In this document: one piece after another, positions 46,372 through 57,207 of the stretch
Position numbering within the stretch: position 1 is the stretch's first letter
How the letters are laid out: the number at the start of each line of letters is the position of its first letter
NCBI GenBank assembly: GCA_027604505.1
Contig: JADIIX010000134.1
Location: 1 to 63,118 of the forward strand
Source of the DNA: Gonapodya sp. JEL0774
Lineage: Eukaryota; Monoblepharomycota; Monoblepharidomycetes; Monoblepharidales; Gonapodyaceae
DNA length: 63,118 bases
Direction: 5' to 3'
Translations under genes and position numbers: made by a program
Notes under the pieces: generated by a model
The model's database searches: none
What the model saw: only the letters and a program-made list of their open reading frames with translations
What the model was told of the DNA's origin: nothing

Positions 46372-49300
46372 TCATGCAACAACACTCATGCGGAGGGAAT
46401 CTGGGAGCGCAAACACGACGTACTGTATCGCTCTCCGCATGTTTTTCAACTGTTCTGGGGTTGGATACAAATCGTAGTGTTCCAGCATTCTGTTCCGGTG
46501 TGGAGATGGATTTGCGGGAAGCCTCGGACCTTGTACTGAAGTGCGGGTTCGAATAGAGTCATGGGGGGCGTAAGCTCTGTAATCATCTGTTCCTTGAGAC
46601 GGTGCGACTGAGTTGTCACTGTCCTGTATTTTTTCGTCCCCGTTAAGATCTTCCAGGTATTCCTCTGCTGCATCCTCGCGTTCGGTTGAGGAGACAACCC
46701 CACTTTGCGCGGAACGATTCTTCTTCGATAATGCATTCTTGTGTCCTTCCATCGAGGGCAGTGGCAAAGACGATGCAATGGACTCCGCTACTCCACTCAA
46801 TTCTGCAAAGGCATCGCACTTTAACTCCGCCGCAGCAACTTCGTCCCTTAACCGCAATAGGAGTTCAACAACCTCGACTTCGCCCTTTGAGACAGCCCAT
46901 TCTTGCACCTCTTGCTGCTTTCCCTCGGCCCCCATTGCCGAAAGTGCTGCAAGAGCTCGATATCGCCAACTGCGGTAGACAGAGTCAGAATGCTCGCGCA
47001 ACCAAGCGGCAAAAGTCGGAGTCCGTAAGAACAGACGGTAAAACTCGACCATGGGTCTTCTAGACGGACTGGGAAGAGATGGAGCTGATCCGACGTTACC
47101 AAGGCACAATCACATTAGAACGGCTTTCCACCAAACTCATTGACTGGTCAGGTGACCAACCTCCGGGACCATCGACATGCTTTAAAAAGCTCTCCATCCC
47201 GAAAGGTTTTATGTACGGTCGGTTCCTCAATACTCCAGCAGCCACAGCAACTACATTTGTTGGTTCAACGAGAATGCTATTGCCAAGTGAAGACGGACTA
47301 AAGGCTGCAGTCCGTGCAGTACGACCTTGCACTATGAGAGAAGAAAAATAATCTTCGAGGGGTGCCATAAGGCGTTCTGTAAGATCTACAAAATGGCGAC
47401 GAAGAATATTGTCGAGGATGTGAGCTGTTCGAATGATGCAAACGCGTGTGCGTGGTGTGTTAACGCTTTCAGTGATTACGCCTAGATTGTCAGTATAACG
47501 CACCTGGTTGTCCCATAATGGCAGCCTGTGAAACCCTTTTAAGCACGGCTCTATCTTTAACCAGAAACCCCTTCCATTTGAGAGTGACACCGTGCACTTC
47601 TTCCACCCATGTGTTGTTTTGAGTCTGTCGCTCTGTCAGAGGTAACGTCCGATCCAAGCCATTCTCGAGCGGATACTCCATGTCCTGGCCCGAGCTGTCT
47701 GGTTGATTATTAAAGCCCCAGGATTTTATCTGCGCAAGGAACCCTCCCGCAGAAGATGGAGTCTGGTGATGCCCTGATTTTCCCGTGCTGCCTGAAGGTA
47801 TTTCGGGTTGCTTTCCACTGGAGCTTGTAGGATGTGAGGCAGGGACTCTTGCTACCACAACCACGTTCTCCAGCCATTCTGGTGCCAGTATTTTCTCGAA
47901 GACTGGATTCGTAACTCCCAAAATCCCACCGCGCCAGTGATTTGACACAGGTGCTGAGGTTCGTTGTAAGCCTGTGTTTGCAGGTTGTACAACAGGTGGT
48001 TGGGATTGTCCAAGAACTCTGTCCTGTGCATTTGTCGCCCCTCCAACCCTCCTCCAACTTCGTACCTCACCATCACCAATTGTTACAAAGCCCCGCCACT
48101 CTCCTCCATATGTGACTGGCTTGACAAGCTCAACAAGAGCATCTACAAGCTGAGAGCATGCTCGAGGGGAGTCACCCCGTACCAAAACATTACCGCAAAG
48201 AAAAACCAGTTCGTACAACGGCCAAAGCGAGTCGAGATGATGCCGAAAAAGGCTGTGTAGAGGACACGGAGTAGCTGGAGTTGCGGATGAGGCTGGTAAG
48301 TAGAAGAGTGGCAATGACGGATGACTAGGAGGCGGAAACATAGTGGGGAGAGGATTGGAGAAAATGGTGAGAGGCAAGGTGATGGGAGTGGGAGTAGACG
48401 AGTTTGAAGGCACATTTAATGCCGTTTGCTCTCGCTCAGCTTGGAGGGCTGGGGGTGGAGGCCTGCCACCATCGCAATATCAGAAGCTTTTGATATCTGG
48501 TGGTGAGTACTGCAAAAAACCACCCACCAACTCGATACTTCCAGACACGCTCTTTCGACCAACTCCAAGGCCCGCTTCCAATTCAGTTCCTTCCCCTCCT
48601 CGAAAATGTCCCTCCCTACTGCATTTACGACCCCTTCCCAGAGTCCAGGAACTGCATGTGGTGAGACGACCACCAGCGACTTTTGGAGGTAGCCTCGACG
48701 GATGGAAGCAGCAGGCAGTTGTCGAAAGCTAGCATGACACGTGAGGAACGTTGGTTGCGGATTAGGCGGGTTGACAGATATTTCTGAGTGCGGATAAATC
48801 GCGGAAGGCGAGAATGGATCGGGCTGAGTTTTGGCGAACGCAGAATGAGCAGTGGTCGACTTCAAAGGTTTCAAGGAGGTGGAAAGACCAGGGGGATTGC
48901 TCATGGCAGATGACAAACAGCGAATCCGAAAGTGAAAGTTCGCATCTCCAGTGTGAGACTTCGAGTTGGAGTCGGGAAACGAGGAAAATGCGCTATCAAA
49001 TAACACAGCAATTGGCAAATGGAATTGAGACGAAGATATCACAAGCGCGACACGATCCACTCGACTATTCATTCGGGACCTCAATGTTCAAGAGCAAGGG
49101 GTTTCCTTGACGTTTCAGTTGGAATGGAGCAATGCATGCGTGTGTATCCATACTCCGTCACTACTACTTCCGCTCCTGAAAGTTGGGATTTCGTTCGCTC
49201 TCAACGTTACCCCGTTTCCCCCAATCCGCGACGGTCGAGAACTCACATATCCCTCCATGTTCCTTCGGAGATCCAATTTTTTGTCCAACCTGGGTAGATC

Positions 49301-49761
49301 ATCTCAATGACTTGACCTCTTTCAAGGTCAAAATTTACCAACGCGAAGCACACTATCCATCGATGTAGCGCTCTAGGATCAGGCGCTCCAGGAACAGAGG
49401 ACATAACACTGGAAGAGTGCTCCGTCTCGAACTTGCGAGATGCTTCCTCAATCGAGCTTTCGAGGGTAGTTCCGTCACTTTTAGTCCCATTCCCTGAGTC
49501 CAAGCCCGCATGCAAGGAGGATGCGAAGATCTCTCCGTTTTGTCCGTGCTGTAACTTGCCCTGAATTTGGCCAGGATCAGAATCGCGCGTTCTATCGAGT
49601 ATTCCATTCGGATGGGCGGACCGGGAGCGGAATCGGCCACGACTTGGCGGGGAAAGCTCGGGGTTCGATGTATTGCGAGTTGAGGTTACCAAGAGTCGAT
49701 TGCTTGCAGATGGTGGTGAATCCGGCGATGCTACTTCATCAATTTCCACTTTTGAATCCAT
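46372..49761 (-). CDS. DENND6: DENND6-type DENN-domain Rab guanine-nucleotide exchange factor
   Basis: The ATG at 49759-49761 (MDSKVEIDEV) is chosen because the longer frame lacks an upstream ATG. A disordered N-terminus leads to LHRWIVCFALVNFDLERGQ, the signature opening of the DENND6 uDENN. Next come FPDSNS and GDANFHFRIR, then YLQKSLVVVSPHAVPGLWE, the core DENN block LWPLYELVFLCGNVLVRGDSP, and ILGVTNPVFEK. C-terminal blocks include LRRHFVDLTERLMAPLEDYF and FYRLFLRTPTFAAWL. Family members activate endosomal Rabs (Rab14/Rab35 in animals) in recycling and adhesion-protein traffic. Order and spacing of blocks match the family throughout. Several introns split it (49085-49242 is one). The gene is convergent with the giant disordered protein gene, with only 156 nt between the stops. 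Confidence 0.87.
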
Positions 49762-50152
49762 TTTCGTTTCCGTAAACGCGGTGTCGCTTCCGGTTATGTT
49801 CGATGAATACCGACCATCAAACAAGTCGCTTGTGTTGTGGGCGGGATGGTGGACCCGTGACTGTTAGAATACTACTGAGAACACTGATGTCTACCAGAAC
49901 GCCAAAATCTTTAACTTCGTGCGATTTTATCAGTACAATGTAAACGTATGATTTCACTTCCTGCACTGTTTGTGGTAAGGTGTGATGTACAGTACATACA
50001 TACAAAATTAATTATGTAAAAATGTACTAAAATTTTGTTTGAATTTGAGTGGTTGTTTACTCCGGCAGAAAGCAAGCCGGACTGGTGTTCGGAATCGAAG
50101 TCAGTTCCACGATTCTCTTTGTTCCTATCCATCTCATCTTCGAAGTCACTCG
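49762..50152. other. divergent intergenic region
   Basis: It lies between the DENND6 start and the CoA-transferase start, so it probably contains both promoters. The stretch 49880-50040 is AT-rich. No gene is seen. Confidence 0.4.
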
Positions 50153-53024
50153 ATGACCGTCGATATATACAAGGATGGGCGTCGCGCGGCATCGCTTCTT
50201 CTCAATCAATTGGTGAGAGCAGAAACATTGAAATGACGGTCTGAACCATCGATATACACCACACTCACCGGAGATCTCATTCGCAATCAGGGATATGCCA
50301 ATGATACCGACGCCCATCGATTTGCTGACGAGGTCAAACTTTCGGGGAATCGGCACGAAGCGTACATCCCCAGCTGTTTCAAACTTCAGGAGGAGGCAGT
50401 CGGTTCGTTTCGCCGAAATGTGCTTAAGCCCGTTCTGGAAATACGCGGTGCGCTAGCGCAATCAGTCGCTGGTTGTTGCGGTGGAGGTGTCTCTGCGGCG
50501 GTATCTGGATTAATGCGAATGATCGGAGAGATAGACTCCGAGTCAGCACGACCATCGTTCACCGGCCGGCATCGATCTTGCAGGTGTTGGTCTGCCAAAA
50601 ACCTTGTTCGGACAACTGCGGTGCTTGATTCTCTCCGCTTTGTCTACACATTAATTTTCCTGTATTCTCCGCACTAACAATGTCGCTGTCCCAGGAATCC
50701 AACTAGCGGTCGCCACCCTCCTCCAAAAGCTCACCGTTCTCAAGTATGGCCGAACACAGAAAATAGCCCTTGACACGGACCACGCCATTTTAACTATGAT
50801 GTCTGCGTACTTGGTGACTGTAAGAGGAGAGGAGTACATCAAAGTTAATGACGATTGGGAGGCCGGGCCAGAGGCACCAAAAGCGCAAAAATTCAGATTC
50901 CTGTGAGTGGTAGATATCTCTTTATTGCTCGGTTTCCGACTTTCGCGACTTCTTACGGGGCATCATGATCATTGTGTCATTGTACATATGTTGTCGAAAC
51001 ACTATTCACCTTGCTCTCGTTTAAGTTACTCCAATCTTTACCCCACCGCCGACAATCGCTGGATTTATCTTCATGCCAAATTTGACAACACCTACAAGTT
51101 ACTCTCCAATCTCGGTTTCTCCAAACACGAATCCGAGCTTTTGCACCGACTTACCAAGGAGGATCCTGCCAAGTTTATAGAAATAATGCAGGCCAAGACC
51201 AAGCAGCAGAATGCGGCGGAGATTGAGGAGAGAATGAATAAGAACCATCATGTTGCTGTGGCAAGCATGGACAGAGCGAAGTTTGACGAGAGTGAGCACG
51301 TAAGTACTTGTTCGTCAGGAGCATATATCAGGCTCTCCCTATTTCCCTTTCTTATGAGACTCAGAACTTTGTTATCTCGACTTCATTAAGGGGAAGATTA
51401 TTAGCACCTACCCCTTCATTGAAGTTGACCCCATTCCCCACCCAACCCGCCCATCGGAACCCTTCGCCTGGAAGCCCACTCCACTTCCACCCGCTTCTAA
51501 AGGTACAAATCCCGATCAAATACTGGATGGTATTAAAATCGTAGAGATTGCGAGAATCTTGGCGGGGCCAAAAGCTGGTACTTTCTTGGCGAGTATGGGC
51601 GCACGGGTGGTGAAAGTGCAAAGCCCCAATCTGGAGGATATGCCGCCTTTGGGTTATGATACTCAAGTCGGGAAAAGGTCCATCTTTTTGGTAAGGGTGG
51701 ATCTGGCACTTCCGCCTTTGTATTCATGTACCGAAGCTGTGATCCCTGCAGGATTTGAAAGACACCAAAGATCGAGAAACACTGAAGCAAATGATTCTCG
51801 AAGCTGATGTCGTGACACAAAAGTACGTATGGTTGTCTGGTGCGGTAGCACGCTAGAATTGCAAGAATGAAGTAACTCTCACTCCGTTACCAGCTACGCT
51901 CATGGCGCCCTCGACCGTTTAGGATTTGGGCCCCGGCATTGTGCTGAAATCGTGAAAAATCGTGACAAGGGTATCATATACCTACAGTCAAACTGCTTTG
52001 GATACCACGGACCTCTCGCGGCTAACCCTGGGTTCGACCCGCTTGCACAAATGGTCACAGGGATACATTCGGCGATGGTATGCAATTTTGTATGTTTGGC
52101 TCTGAGAAGACAAGTCTCTTAGAAGCCGGTCGCTTTTCATGCAATGTCATGCAGGAAAAGTTTGTCAAGTACGACCCTAAACCTCCCGGTGGGGACACAA
52201 TGCCCACTGGTAAGTAAGTCAATCCAGCTCACGATGATGTAACCTCATGTTCTCTGCCTCTCTTCAAGCCGTCGCATTCCCAGTGTGTGACATGACCACG
52301 GCTCAGTTTGGAGCCTTGGGTGTCTTAGTTGCATTGCATAGAAGGGCGCAATATGGTGGAAGCCACTTAGTTCAGTGCTCCGTGAGTTGATTTGAAGCGT
52401 GTACATCAGTCGCCTGGATGAAACACTAGATGGATAAAATCTCCGCAGCTCACGCAAACAGCGCTCTACATTCAAGCTGTGGGAAAATACACAGATGAAA
52501 TCACTCATAAGGCGTTCTCGATGTATCCACCAAGACAACCCTATTATTTGAATCACCCGGTGCGGTGACTAGCTTCCTCAGTTGCTTGACTATTTTCTGA
52601 CGTCTGGATTATTTCTTGTTAGACATGGTCGACTCAACTGTGTTCGCGAGACATGCCAAAGGCAAGACCACAAGCCTTCAGGGATGAATTTGTGAGTACC
52701 CACTTGCCTTTTATTGAAGACTTGTGCTGAAACGTCATGACTTCAGTTCTTTTTGGACCGAAACTCGCCATACGGAGCCGTCAAGATTCTGAAGCAGCCG
52801 TTAAATCTTGAGCTGACACCCCTTCGGTATCGGTGGTCCACTCGACCTTTTGGTAAGCTCGGTTTTTAAGTGACGATGTCTAGCATAAGTACGCAGATTG
52901 TTTTTTCCATTCTTCATGTCCAGGCTACGACAAAGATGTCAAGGGCTTTATCGAGCCTCCTGCCGATACAGCGGAATCAAAGAATTCTCAGGCGCCCACC
53001 GGTTCTACCCCTGCTCGTCTTTGA
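50153..53024 (+). CDS. CoA-transferase family III (CaiB/BaiF-like), two-half fungal form ending in ARL
   Basis: The ATG at 50153 (MTVDIYKDGRRAASLLLNQ) starts a many-exon gene. The first half holds KYGRTQKIALDTDHAI and RWIYLHAKFDNTYKLLSNLGF, the degenerate N-terminal unit seen in fungal family III proteins. The second half begins ILDGIKIVEIARILAGP, with FLASMGARVVKVQSP, DRLGFGPRHCAEI, GIIYLQSNCFGYHGP and the block VCDMTTAQFGALGVLVALHR containing the presumed catalytic Asp. The C-terminus is PARL; ARL fits the PTS1 consensus, suggesting peroxisomes. Family members move CoA between carboxylic acids or racemise alpha-methylacyl-CoA; which one applies cannot be decided. Exons in the 50240-50640 region are the least certain. 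Confidence 0.82.
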
Positions 53025-53168
53025 CGAACTGTTACGTGCGAAAAAAGGCTATATCGACCTTCCATTTGTGTAACAAATAATTTGACGAGATTAGGATCAA
53101 ATAAAATGTCCTGCATATAAACATAGGATAATGAGTTGAAAGATATCCCCGAGGAAGATGGAAATGTT

Positions 53169-53276
53169 CTGTTCCTCAACATCAGCGCCTGGTGTCGTGA
53201 TCACCCTTCTCTGCGGAATGCTCTGTTCCTCAACATCAGCGCCTGGTGTGGTGATCATCCTTCTCTGCGACTGCTC
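53169..53276. repeat. 54-bp tandem duplication at the 3' end of the PWWP gene
   Basis: Two near-identical copies, starting at 53169 and 53223, contain the same CTGTTCCTCAACATCAGCGC block. The gene's stop (53236-53238) falls in the right-hand copy. Another minus-strand frame stays open through both copies, repeating TTPGADVEEQ twice, so a one-base frame change would extend the protein through the repeat. Confidence 0.8.
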
Positions 53277-55963
53277 TTGCAAGTGCTTCTCTTGTGGTTC
53301 TACCCCATTCGAGAAACTCGTCCCCCCATTTCTTCCACTGTAACACCAGCTTCGTTGAATGCTTGACCATGTATTCCGCCTCCCAAAGCTGTCGCCGGAC
53401 CTCATCACGGTCCCTTTTTATCTCATCTCGATCACTAGTTAACTCTTGGATCTCCTCCCAGGCTGCACGGAGCATGCACTCAAATTGTGCAATTTGGGCA
53501 CGCACCGATTCTGCTTCGACTTTATCTTTACGCGCTTTCTCAAGTTCGTCCTCCATATCTTTCAATTCGACCTGTAGTCGGTTCCTCTCCGTCATGCAAA
53601 CTGCGAATTCCCGGGCCCTTTCCTGGACAGCTTGAAGTGCCACATATGATGTAGCGCCGAACTGCTCTGCCGCACGTTTGCCGTTCTGCAACTGGTCCAT
53701 ATTCTTCTGCATTGTTGCAACTTGCTCCTCCGCAGTAGTGACCTTCTGACGGGCCGACTTTAGTTTCCTCTTTGTAGTCCGGAGCTGCTTCATCAAAGCA
53801 TTATTCTCCGCCTTTAAGACTGCGAGCTCACTGCTTGGCAAACTTTTGTCACTGTTCGTTTCCTGTGTCAGCTCCCGCGCCACCTGTTTGCTTTTTGTTT
53901 CCATGAGTGCACTTCGAAGTCGGTCCCTCTGTTCCAATGTGTCCTTCAACATCGCCTCAGATAGCTCCCTTTTTGCACACTCGGTAGTGAATGCCTGATT
54001 TTGCTCTGAGGCGCGCTTCGCTGTTTCCATGCTGAAAGTCTCCATCCTATTGTTCAAGGTCTGAATCTCCTGGCGCAGAGTGGCAATTTGCCGAGTGGCT
54101 TGCTTCAGCCTTCCTTCAACAACATTCCGAGTTTGGCGCTCTTTCTCAAGGCGATCGGCTGTGCGTTGCGTGGAGGAGATGGCAAGAGCTAGTCTTTTCG
54201 ATATGCTGTGTATCTCGCATTGGATGCCAATGATACGTTCCTCAGCTTCCATCTTGCTCGGGTGGCGCTCGTCCTGCGTATTGCTGTCGTTCAAATTGCC
54301 ACTGCGTTTCTCACGCAGGGTACATGATTCAGGTGCGTGAACAGGTGTTGGCCTCTGCCGATCACTTTCCAGCATGTAAAATCCGAATTCTCTACCAATG
54401 TTCTGTTCATTGTTTTCATTATCCCGTTCCAATTGAGACGAGAGACTGCTTCCGCTATCCATCATGCGCCCATCTGCGGCGCTCATATTCCCCAAACTTT
54501 GTGGCTCCACTATTGTTGTCTCTGACTCTGCCTCCAACTCAGCTTCCTCCCAGGCTTTCTCGACAATCGCCTCCGCTTTCCGCATTAGTGACTCGATCCT
54601 GTAAGAGCCTCCCACTCTGCGATTACTTGACTTAATAATCGATCTAGAGAGTGTCGCACGAGCCAATGCAGATCGGGGTGGGTGCGGCGGTGTATGCATA
54701 AGGGGCGGTGGTTTGCATCGTCGACTGGACATATTGGGTGCGTCTGAGGCAGTGTGCGTACTCGACGAGTTCGTTGGATCTGGAAACAGCCAGGCGGCAG
54801 TCTCCCTGCCTGCGTGTTGCCAGTCTAGTGGCACCCCTGACGAACCCACGGCATTGTCGCCAGAGGCCCCAAAGCATGTCGGCAAGAGAAGAGCGCCCGA
54901 CCCTGGAATGCGAACTTCGCTTCGCAGCTTCTGCTTCTTCTTGATAACGTTTGTGGTGGATGTTGGTCGAGCAATTCGGCGCTGAGATGGAGTAGCTTTC
55001 CGCTTTCGAGTCGCAAACGAGTGGCCTTCTGAACCGATGCCATGGCAGTCAGAAGACTCCTCTGGCCACTCGAAACCTGCATGGTGGGACAGTAGTAAGA
55101 TTTCGATGTCAGTTCCATCTCAAAACGGGAAACAGGCAAACGGGAAACGGACGAACATCTTCAATGACTCGTTTGACAATGAGAGAATCATTGACGATAA
55201 TTTGAACAATAACGCGCATTAGCCGTAGCCGTAACAAATCCTCACTCAATGTGATATTTACCCCAACACCTGCAGAGGCAGAAGTGAATGTCAATGGTCA
55301 CTTACCTTGCGGATCTCCATAATACTCTGCAGCTCTCTGCATTAGCAATTTCAGTAGACTACTTATTTCCAGTCCTAACTCCCGGTCTCCATTGGGTGTC
55401 GTTGAGTCCCATGGTTGGAAGGGAATAGGTTTGGTTGTGGTGTAAATCCGCACCCTTTTGAAAAATCGAAATATATCAGACACCCTGGGTTCGCTTTCTC
55501 CTGCATGAGAACCCGCCGCAGCAAACGATTGCGGGGCATTGCTGTTGTTGAATTCTGTTCACAGGCATTCTGGGACTCACAATTTACCATCGTAAAACCT
55601 CTTTGCAATAATGCAACCGCTACACTCCTCCCACCTTTGATGTTCATCACATTTCCATGGTAACAGGGAGTCCTCTGCCACCGGTTCATCGCCGTACAAA
55701 TCGAAGACTCGAACCGGGAACCATGCACGGAGGTTGGAATCCAATCCCCACACTACATCGCCATTGCGGAATGCAGGTGGGTTTGGGTATCTTTTGGAGA
55801 TGTTTTGTGACTTCCACTCCATTCCTTTCAAGATCGAGCTCGCTCGTCCCAAAGCGCTACCATTATCGGAATGCCCAGGTTCCACCTTTACGGGCACGGA
55901 AAGATCCATCGAAAGGGATCGCTGCAACTCGCCACAGTGTCGTTTACGGATGGTTGCAGCCAT
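53236..55963 (-). CDS. PWWP-like domain protein with long coiled coil (chromatin-type)
   Basis: The ATG at 55961-55963 opens MAATIRKRHCGEL. After about 60 residues comes FRNGDVVWGLDSNLRAWFPV, resembling a PWWP/Tudor-type start (GDxVWxxxxxxxxWxPxxV), then WKCDEHQRWEEC and IIAKRFYDG. Splices at the GATG/gtaaat donor and a gcag acceptor (ESEPRVSDIF), and at CAAG/gtaagt joined to GTTTCGAG (GFEWPEES), both close in phase. A Lys/Arg-rich stretch (TRKRKATPSQRR, IKKKQKL) suggests nuclear import. The last exon, to 53236, is a long coiled coil of about 350 residues (LEKERQTRNVVEGRLKQATR and onward). PWWP domains bind methylated histone tails and DNA; the coiled coil would allow assembly. The specific ortholog is not recognised. 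A 54-bp tandem duplication lies at the stop codon. Confidence 0.65.
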
Positions 55964-56585
55964 AATAGTTCATGTAGGAGTGCAGACTTGCCTCGACCAA
56001 CGCAACCAAAAGAGGGCCACATTGTCTGGGTAAAAATATCTCTAGAGCTTTCCTGCAAATGATGCTATGTGATGTAGAAATTCATGAACGTAGGAGGTTT
56101 TATTTTGATCCGCCAGTCTTACCTCTTCGTAGCGGGTCTATTAATATTATGTATTATACTTGCCGTCTTTCTTACCACCGTTTCCCTTACTCGGAAACTG
56201 TCATTCCACAACGGCGTCGACGGTCTGGATTAGAAGTTGGATGTTGGTTGGAACTTTGGAATGCAAGGTGGCTATTCACTACCTTCCCTCGGATCATATT
56301 CCTTCAAAGTCTCTAAGTGACGTTTATGTATAGGAGAAACGTCACAACGTCGTGCTGACTAAATGAATGGACGTGCTCGCAAGGAACAACTCGCACTATC
56401 GACAATTCTCTCTCCTCACTCCGGGCAAGCATGACGAAAGAGGCACAGGAAGCTATTCTTATTGGAATGTCTGAGTGATTCGCCTTGAACATTATTTTGT
56501 CCAGTCCCTCAAAGTCCTTCTCAGATCCCACGTCCGCGGTGGGTTTTCATTGATCAAACGTTTCCGCGGCACCCGATCCTCCGCT
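55964..56585. other. intergenic region
   Basis: It separates the PWWP gene start from the SDHAF1-like stop. Short open frames on both strands show no recognisable content; 56090-56160 is AT-rich. Confidence 0.4.
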
Positions 56586-56954
56586 TTATCGTATTCGCGC
56601 ACCGAGGAGCTTCTTCCCGGGATACCATCCGTCCACTTGTTGAATGGATGTCCCCAATGTGCCCCCAACACTTTCAACGCTAGGATTGCTGAGCATTTCC
56701 AGTCGTTTCCTCCCATTTCTCATTAACACCTCGATTGCAACAACATCTCTTACGGGAGTTGTCGACGCCGGTGGTGTTCGGAACAAGCCATGGACGTGAG
56801 AAAGGAATTGAGGGCGAGAATTTTCTGGTTTGGATCGCACCATCTTGAGAAAAGAGCGATACAGCGAAATAACTTCTCGCTGAAGACCCGTATGAGGGCG
56901 CGCTCCACGAGGTGCACGGGAAACGCGGGCAGCAGCGCGAGGTGCGGCAGACAT
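56586..56954 (-). CDS. SDHAF1: SDHAF1-like LYR-motif complex II assembly factor
   Basis: The ATG at 56952-56954 opens MSAAPRAAARVSRAPRGARP, an Ala/Arg-rich, acid-free stretch typical of a mitochondrial presequence. It is followed by LQREVISLYRSFLKMVRSKP, with the LYR tripeptide in the SDHAF1 context, and later VAIEVLMRNGRKRLEML, matching the family (D)xxxIExxxRxGxxQL block. LYR proteins of this type help insert iron-sulfur clusters into the Sdh2 subunit of succinate dehydrogenase in the mitochondrial matrix. The length (about 122 residues) is slightly above the usual. The C-terminal 25 residues (GTLGTSIQQVDGWYPGKK) look unlike the family and may come from reading into an intron. Confidence 0.72.
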   Translation of the reverse strand: MSAAPRAAARVSRAPRGARPHTGLQREVISLYRSFLKMVRSKPENSRPQFLSHVHGLFRTPPASTTPVRDVVAIEVLMRNGRKRLEMLSNPSVESVGGTLGTSIQQVDGWYPGKKLLGARIR

Positions 56955-57207
56955 TGTTGAATAAGTGAGATGAAATCGGACTTCGGTCCTCCTGGCTTTT
57001 CGGATGACAACGCCGAACCCCACGCAAAATATTGCCTATATTGATCGCAAGTGAAGAACATGCAATTTGCACTCGAATGTAAAGTATGATGTCGAAACCA
57101 ATACATTTCACAGGAAGTGGTCGACCAAAGTCTCGCGAAGAACGTGAAGAACGGGCGACTTTCACCCCAATCAAAGGCCAAAGGAATGAATCCATAGTTG
57201 GTGCACG

